Positions 59,921 through 64,000 of a stretch of 64,000 nt of DNA are shown piece after piece. This DNA comes from Hyphomonadaceae bacterium UBA1933. Lineage in GTDB: Bacteria; Pseudomonadota; Alphaproteobacteria; Caulobacterales; Aquidulcibacteraceae. The stretch is taken from assembly GCA_002337085.1 (NCBI GenBank), contig DDFH01000006.1, positions 215,098-279,097 of the forward strand, in the 5' to 3' direction. Each line of letters opens with the position of its first letter. The stretch's first letter is position 1. The position numbers and the translations under genes were made by a program. The notes under the pieces are model-generated. The model was not told the origin of the DNA and did no database searches. It was given only the letters and a program-made list of their open reading frames with translations.

Positions 59921-60421
59921 ATGCAATTTAAAGAACGTATGGCAATTATTCTGGCACTGGCGATAATTGCCATATCGCTTTCACTTGACATCCTAAGCGA
60001 TGTTAAAATGGGGGCGGCATGGTGGCATGTTTCCACAGAGGTTGTCGTGGCAATTATTGCGGTGGGCGGGATTTTCCTTTTGCTACGCAATAGTTTGCTT
60101 CTTAAAAACCGCCTCGATAAAGCGAGCGTTGAACTTGCCGCAGAAAAAAAGGATGCCGCCATTTGGCGCGAACGTGCAAGCCTTCATATTGAGGGTTTGT
60201 CAAAGGCGATTGATGCACAATTAAATGATTGGCAATTAACCCCGGCCGAAAAGGAAATCGCGCTTTTATTGTTAAAAGGGCTTAGCCTAAAAGAAATTGC
60301 GGGCATTCGCCACACGAATGAAAAAACCGTCCGCTCACAGGCGACAATTATTTATCAGAAATCTAGTCTTGGTGGACGCGCCGATTTATCGGCATTTTTC
60401 CTTGAAGACTTATTGAAATAA
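59921..60421 (+). CDS. Membrane-anchored LuxR-type helix-turn-helix regulator
   Basis: 166-aa protein with two N-terminal transmembrane helices (about residues 6-26 and 40-60), a charged coiled-coil linker (KNRLDKASVELAAEKKDAAIWRERA), and a C-terminal LuxR/GerE helix-turn-helix: LTPAEKEIALLLLKGLSLKEIAGIRHTNEKTVRSQATIIY. DNA binding from the membrane is unusual but known in this class. Direct linkage to the cytochrome b561 gene suggests a redox- or quinone-responsive switch. That is inference. A terminator follows. Confidence 0.82.
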   Translation: MQFKERMAIILALAIIAISLSLDILSDVKMGAAWWHVSTEVVVAIIAVGGIFLLLRNSLLLKNRLDKASVELAAEKKDAAIWRERASLHIEGLSKAIDAQLNDWQLTPAEKEIALLLLKGLSLKEIAGIRHTNEKTVRSQATIIYQKSSLGGRADLSAFFLEDLLK

Positions 60422-60435
60422 ACCCAAACTTTAAC

Positions 60436-60468
60436 CCCCCTTTTAGTAGCAGAAAGGGGGATTTTTTT
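60436..60468 (+). terminator. Rho-independent terminator after LuxR-type gene
   Basis: CCCCCTTT and AAAGGGGG pair around a nine-base loop, followed by ATTTTTTT. Confidence 0.9.
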
Positions 60469-60491
60469 AAAAAAGCCCTGCAATGCAGGGC
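60469..60491 (-). terminator. Rho-independent terminator after phaB
   Basis: GCCCTGC-aat-GCAGGGC (60475-60491). On the minus strand it ends in TTTTTT, about 40 bases past the phaB stop, back to back with the plus-strand terminator. Confidence 0.85.
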
Positions 60492-60531
60492 CTTTCTGTA
60501 TTATATGAAATTAGGCAGGAGTGGTAAGTCT

Positions 60532-61254
60532 CTATCCGTGCAAATATTGCGTGCCGTTTATCGAAATGGTCGCGCCATTGATAAAGCCAGGATCTTCTAC
60601 CAAAAACACCACAACGCGCCCAATTTCTTCGGCTTCACCCAATCGACCGACCGGAATTTGCGAAACGATCTTTTGCAAAACCTCTGGTGCAATTGCCGTA
60701 ACCATATCGGTGGCGATATAGCCAGGGGCAATACAATTAACCGTAATACCTTTTGCGGCACCTTCTTGTGCCAATGCTTTGGTAAAGCCGATAACACCTG
60801 CTTTGGCGGCGGAATAATTTACTTGCCCCGCTTGTCCTTTTTGCCCGTTTATGGATGAAATGTTGACAATACGACCATAACCACGTTCACGCATGCCTTC
60901 GATAATTGGGCGGGTGCAGTTAAAAAGACTGTCCAAATCGGTGGCGACAACTTCTTTCCATTGTTCTGGTTTCATTTTATGAAAGAAGCTGTCGCGGGTG
61001 ATGCCGGCATTGTTTACCAACACTTCAACGGAGCCGTGTTCAGCCGTAATTTTTGCGACCGCATCGGCGCAAGATTGATAATCGGCAACGTCAAATTTGA
61101 TTGTATCGATGCCGGTTTTTTCTTTAAATGCTGCAGCTGCGTCATCGTTTCCGCCGTAATTGGCGACCACTTTAAAGCCCGCGTCACGCAGTGAGATTGA
61201 TATTGCTTCCCCGATTCCACGGGTTCCGCCCGTTACCAGTGCCACTTTTGCCAT
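60532..61254 (-). CDS. phaB: Acetoacetyl-CoA reductase
   Basis: NADPH-dependent short-chain dehydrogenase that reduces acetoacetyl-CoA to (R)-3-hydroxybutyryl-CoA for polyhydroxybutyrate. The 240-aa product starts AKVALVTGGTRGIGEAIS (cofactor), with NNAGITRDSFFHKM (PhaB signature), the active site S-Y-K in ISSINGQKGQAGQVNYSAAKAG, and a C-terminal ISINGTQYLHG. ATG 61254 has GGAGG six bases upstream. No phaA or phaC lies nearby; FabG is the alternative, but the RDSFFHKM and QYLHG parts favour PhaB. Confidence 0.9.
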   Translation of the reverse strand: MAKVALVTGGTRGIGEAISISLRDAGFKVVANYGGNDDAAAAFKEKTGIDTIKFDVADYQSCADAVAKITAEHGSVEVLVNNAGITRDSFFHKMKPEQWKEVVATDLDSLFNCTRPIIEGMRERGYGRIVNISSINGQKGQAGQVNYSAAKAGVIGFTKALAQEGAAKGITVNCIAPGYIATDMVTAIAPEVLQKIVSQIPVGRLGEAEEIGRVVVFLVEDPGFINGATISINGTQYLHG

Positions 61255-61375
61255 TTTTTCCTCCAAGTTATTATTGTTGAAAAAATTGTGCAGTAGCGAA
61301 ATAAAAAAATCAATTCGCCTAAAGTATGATTACGATACTTTTTAGGTAAGATTGATATTTAATATAATGGGTGTG

Positions 61376-61858
61376 TTATTTTGGTAACTTTTTTGCTAAC
61401 CTTGCGTCAACAGCTTTTTGGGATTCAAGACCAAAAACCACGGTTTGTTGTGGTGTTAGTTCTTTTAGGCTTGTAACAAAGCATTCATTTTTGCCACCGC
61501 CACCCAAAAGATAAAAGCGTGAAAATTTATCAATTCCCATACCATCGGTCTTTGTGGCAAGTGAAATTGCTGATTGGGGGTCACCCATACCAAAGCAATT
61601 TAATGGGCCACGATACCATTTACCAAAACCTTTGTTTAAATATAAAACATCCTGCCTGTCTTCGCGGGTAACGCGGAAACTATCAACTTGGCTTTCAAAA
61701 ACTATTCGTGCCTCTGGTTGCTTTTCAAGTTCGGCAGTCGCCGCTTGGCGTTGGGCGATTGTTTCGGGTGTAAGTGGTGTTTGCGTGGTTGCGCATCCTG
61801 CACCGAATAATGCCAATGAAATAATTGCAAATGTACCGAATTTAAAAGATTGTTTCAT
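61376..61858 (-). CDS. Hypothetical lipoprotein (DUF6491-like)
   Basis: 160-aa lipoprotein with signal FGTFAIISLALFGAGCATTQ (lipid Cys in GAGC). The mature part has VDSFRVTREDRQDVLYLNKG, KWYRGPLNCFGMGDP and FYLLGGGGKNECFVTSLKELTP, two cysteines that may pair. The order resembles DUF6491 lipoproteins, but the match is from memory. It stands alone between phaB and the divergent beta-lactamase-like gene. Confidence 0.65.
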   Translation of the reverse strand: MKQSFKFGTFAIISLALFGAGCATTQTPLTPETIAQRQAATAELEKQPEARIVFESQVDSFRVTREDRQDVLYLNKGFGKWYRGPLNCFGMGDPQSAISLATKTDGMGIDKFSRFYLLGGGGKNECFVTSLKELTPQQTVVFGLESQKAVDARLAKKLPK

Positions 61859-61977
61859 TTTAAAATCTCTTTATTAAAACTACTAATTAAACTTAGTGGT
61901 TTTTGATAAAAAATCCATATGTAAACCAAAATATTGCAAATATTTAATTGCACACCATATTGTGGCAAAGGGTTAAG

Positions 61978-63096
61978 ATGAGCGTGAATATACAAGGTTT
62001 TGTTGCAAAAGGATTTGAGACTGTTTTAGAGCAGTTTAAAGCCAATTTTGATCAAGGCCTTGAACATGGCGCGAGCCTTTGTGTGCAAAAGGGTGGCGAA
62101 ACCATTGTCAATCTTTGGGGTGGTTATGCCGACCGCGCTAAAACCGCACTATGGCAGGAAAATTCACTTGTACAATTTTTTTCGGCGACCAAGCCGATGT
62201 CGGCGCTTGTGCTTGGAATGTTGCAAGATAGGGGTTTTTTAAGTTTTGATGACCCCGTTTCCGATTTATGGCCAGAATTTACCCAACATGGCAAAGATAT
62301 CATAATTGCCGAAGCGTTATCGCACCAATCGGGGGTTTGTGGCTTGGTAAAACCAATGGAACAAAGCGAATGGTTTGATCTTCATAAAATTGCTGAAAAA
62401 ATTGCCGATGCCGAACCATTATGGACACCAAAAACCGCATCTGGTTATCACCCAATGACACATGGTTATATTGCCAATGAATTGGTTTATCGGGTTTTAG
62501 GGCAGGATTTATCGGATGTTTTTGCCGCCGATATTGCCCGCCCTCTTGATATTGAATTTTATATTGGTTTGCCAGAAGAATTGCAAAATCGCTATATTCA
62601 ATTTTTGCCGCCACACGAATTGCCGGAAATGGGTAAAATAACCGAAATAAAGAAGATTGCCTTCCTTAAAAAATGGTCTGTTCCACCGCGTGTTGGCGTG
62701 GAGGCATTGTCGGCAAAAATTCCATCCAATAATGGCTTTGGTACGACCAAGGCGCTGGCAAGTCTTTATGGTATTTATGCCAATGATGGCTATATAGAAG
62801 GGCAAGAGGTCATTTCAAAATCAACTATGCAAGATATGACCAAAACCCGCATCCGTGGCGAAGATTTGGTTTTAAACCGCGAAATTGATTGGGCGGCGGG
62901 TATAATGCGCAATACAACATTGACCTTCGGCCCAGAAGCTAAAACCCTTGGTCATGCGGGGCGCGGTGGCGCGTGTGGTTTTGGTGACCCAGTGCGTAAT
63001 ATTTCTTTTGCCTATGCCCCTTCGCAACATTCTAATGCGATTGTTGGTGATGTGCGCGCCAATGCGCTTATTCGTGCTTTATATGGTTGCTTATAA
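61978..63096 (+). CDS. Serine hydrolase of the beta-lactamase/esterase EstB family
   Basis: 372 aa from ATG 61978. Class C-type serine hydrolase fold: the SxxK nucleophile motif is SATK in FFSATKPMSALVLGM, and the Tyr motif is in ASGYHPMTHGYIANELVYRVLG. A C-terminal LGHAGRGGACGFGDP corresponds to the HxG-type third motif. There is no signal peptide, so a cytosolic esterase or amidase of the EstB type is more likely than an antibiotic-degrading enzyme. The TTG-started longer frame is not supported. Confidence 0.85.
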   Translation: MSVNIQGFVAKGFETVLEQFKANFDQGLEHGASLCVQKGGETIVNLWGGYADRAKTALWQENSLVQFFSATKPMSALVLGMLQDRGFLSFDDPVSDLWPEFTQHGKDIIIAEALSHQSGVCGLVKPMEQSEWFDLHKIAEKIADAEPLWTPKTASGYHPMTHGYIANELVYRVLGQDLSDVFAADIARPLDIEFYIGLPEELQNRYIQFLPPHELPEMGKITEIKKIAFLKKWSVPPRVGVEALSAKIPSNNGFGTTKALASLYGIYANDGYIEGQEVISKSTMQDMTKTRIRGEDLVLNREIDWAAGIMRNTTLTFGPEAKTLGHAGRGGACGFGDPVRNISFAYAPSQHSNAIVGDVRANALIRALYGCL

Positions 63097-63375
63097 CGCA
63101 ATCTATCAAACTGTTTAGCAAAACAAATAAAAAATCTACAAGCCCCCCGAAAAACGGCGGGTTATATTACCTATTAGTAAATCATAATTTTGCCATATTT
63201 ATTACCAAAAATTAACACATTTACGCCAAAAATGGACGTAGTAATTTAAAAAATTAACGATTTAGCCCTTTATTTATTAAATTAATCTTGAAAAAATTAA
63301 CTAATTGTTCTATATACGTTCATAGAAATGACAAATTTGTAGTTTACTCTTCATTCAAGAATCAGGGAGTTCGTT
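63097..63375. other. AT-rich gap before small ORF
   Basis: About 280 bases without a gene. A GC patch at 63145-63160 (CCCCCCGAAAAACGGCGGG) can form a weak hairpin without a T run. Several TTAA tetramers occur but none has CtrA spacing. Confidence 0.45.
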
Positions 63376-63591
63376 ATGAAAGCAGTGATCAACCCAAAAT
63401 TTCCGCCAACGGATAAACAAATTTCGTACCTTGGAAAATTGACAGGCATTCGCGGCAAGATGCAGCTTGGTCGTTTTGTCGCCCGTCGTCTTGGCAAAAT
63501 CAGCCCTGAAATCGGCGGTCCGCTTTTGACAAAGTTTGATTTTTCACGCGCAATTGATGCCGAGTTAAAAGAACGTACTTTGGTAAACTAA
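63376..63591 (+). CDS. Small basic protein of unknown function
   Basis: 71-aa protein, strongly basic, starting MKAVINPKFPPTDKQISYLGKLTG; the PTDKQISYLGKL stretch resembles short DNA- or RNA-associated helices seen at helicase ends. GGGAG lies six bases upstream of the ATG and codon use is GC-richer than the flanks, which supports a real, well-expressed gene. No family is recognised. Confidence 0.65.
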   Translation: MKAVINPKFPPTDKQISYLGKLTGIRGKMQLGRFVARRLGKISPEIGGPLLTKFDFSRAIDAELKERTLVN

Positions 63592-63651
63592 AAATTCAAA
63601 TTATGTTGCCAAATACTATGTTCAAATTGGCAATTTGCGCTATAAAAAATT

Positions 63652-64000
63652 ATGGGCGCAACAAATTCAGAAAACCCCCACATAATACGCGTTAAAGCGG
63701 GAACAGTTTTATTTAGACCTGGGCAGGAGTGTCAGGGTTTTGTGAAAGTGCATTCAGGGCGAGTAAAAGTTTTCTTAACCGCCGAAAATGGGCGGGAAAT
63801 AATTCTTTATCGGGTTGAACCTGGTGATATTTGCCTGCAAACTTTTGGCTGTTTGGTAAATCAACAACTTTATTCCGCCGAAGGCCGTGCCGAAAATGAT
63901 ATTGAAATTGAAATTATTCCACGCCCTGAATTTAATCGCCTTATCGTAAGCGATACATCTTTTCGGGATCAGGTGTTTTCTGCGGTTGCTGCAAGATTTA
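63652..64000 (+). CDS. Crp/Fnr family transcriptional regulator (3' end beyond window)
   Basis: From ATG 63652, 116 codons are open to the window edge. The visible part is a cyclic-nucleotide-binding-type beta barrel: IRVKAGTVLFRPGQECQGFVKV, SGRVKVFL, NGREIILYRVEPGDICLQTFGCL. The family's effector and helix-turn-helix regions lie outside. Two or three cysteines (C29, C78, C83 by count from the start) occur, but not the FNR iron-sulfur N-terminal cluster, so this is not a classical FNR. Its target cannot be given. Confidence 0.88.
   Translation, partial: MGATNSENPHIIRVKAGTVLFRPGQECQGFVKVHSGRVKVFLTAENGREIILYRVEPGDICLQTFGCLVNQQLYSAEGRAENDIEIEIIPRPEFNRLIVSDTSFRDQVFSAVAARF

Noticed and set aside
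47699..63642. The 14-base string GGCAATTTGCGCTA occurs before both nudC (47699) and the Crp/Fnr gene (63629), with a similar string near 41549.
   Set aside because: In 64 kb of AT-rich DNA several shared 14-mers are expected by chance, and the spacing to the start codons differs.
1..64000. tRNA and rRNA genes, integrases, insertion-sequence transposases and prophage genes.
   Set aside because: None could be recognised on either strand. The accessory segments are therefore inferred from composition and content, not from mobility genes.

Overview
The window reads as the replication-origin region of an alphaproteobacterial chromosome. It is fairly AT-rich, and gene density is high, with many 1-11 base overlaps between consecutive genes. 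The strongest landmark is 29904-30253. This AT-rich intergenic stretch lies between ppsR (the DUF299 gene known as RP001 in Rickettsia and Caulobacter work) and hemE, the same gene pair that flanks Caulobacter Cori. It holds four DnaA-box-like 9-mers, one of them perfect, and three exact TTAA-N7-TTAA CtrA-type sites. Three parS sites (14018, 16095, 18149) lie 12-16 kb to the left, in and beside parB-parA-rsmG-mnmG. A probable NtrZ homologue and the CtrA-type origin point to a Caulobacterales/Hyphomonadales-like or neighbouring lineage. That placement is inference; no rRNA or tRNA gene is present to test it.

Left arm (1-29903), mostly transcribed leftward, away from the origin: a TetR regulator, gpsA-yciI, a decayed chemoreceptor, a palindrome-rich gap with a probable 6S-like RNA, grxC-nitrilase-DUF1178, rsmD, two secreted S9 peptidases, yciB, an aldo/keto reductase, a HAD phosphatase, ybaB, dnaX with the SRP RNA gene (ffs) just upstream, a C26 amidotransferase-like hydrolase, parB-parA-rsmG-mnmG-mnmE, DUF6489, a lipoprotein and rho. 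An accessory cassette follows rho: a 54-codon ORF, a DpnI-family methyl-directed restriction enzyme and a 150-aa unknown. Next come thpR, paired-hairpin repeats, oligopeptidase B, lysC, ubiG and ppsR.

Right arm (30254-64000), mostly rightward near the origin: hemE-hemH-hemJ, a globin-coupled chemoreceptor with a 3' frameshift, purQ, mutS, DUF1905, a LysR regulator divergent from a DODA-type dioxygenase, yggS, a ThiE/TenI-like protein, an NtrZ-like periplasmic protein, the DUF3576-leuS-lptE-holA-dapF cluster, nudC, a hybrid histidine kinase, a group III truncated haemoglobin, two tiny membrane proteins, a winged-helix regulator beside an L,D-transpeptidase, a CoA-lyase divergent from mdh, and an AT-rich unknown with a HigBA toxin-antitoxin pair. 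The right end carries a DUF4431 protein, a cytochrome b561 protein with an acidic/basic repeat tail beside a membrane-anchored LuxR-type regulator, phaB, a lipoprotein, a serine beta-lactamase-like hydrolase, a small unknown and the start of a Crp/Fnr regulator.

Most of the window is conserved core: replication, chromosome segregation, tRNA modification, haem synthesis, envelope biogenesis and central metabolism. Haem and oxygen recur: a haem operon at the origin, a globin-coupled receptor, a truncated haemoglobin, a cytochrome b561 and a Crp/Fnr protein. Accessory material sits mainly at 21990-23450 (methyl-directed restriction) and 56410-57940 (unknown plus HigBA). The best candidate for something under-described is the restriction cassette with its GATC-containing inverted repeat and a hairpin that covers the first ribosome binding site.
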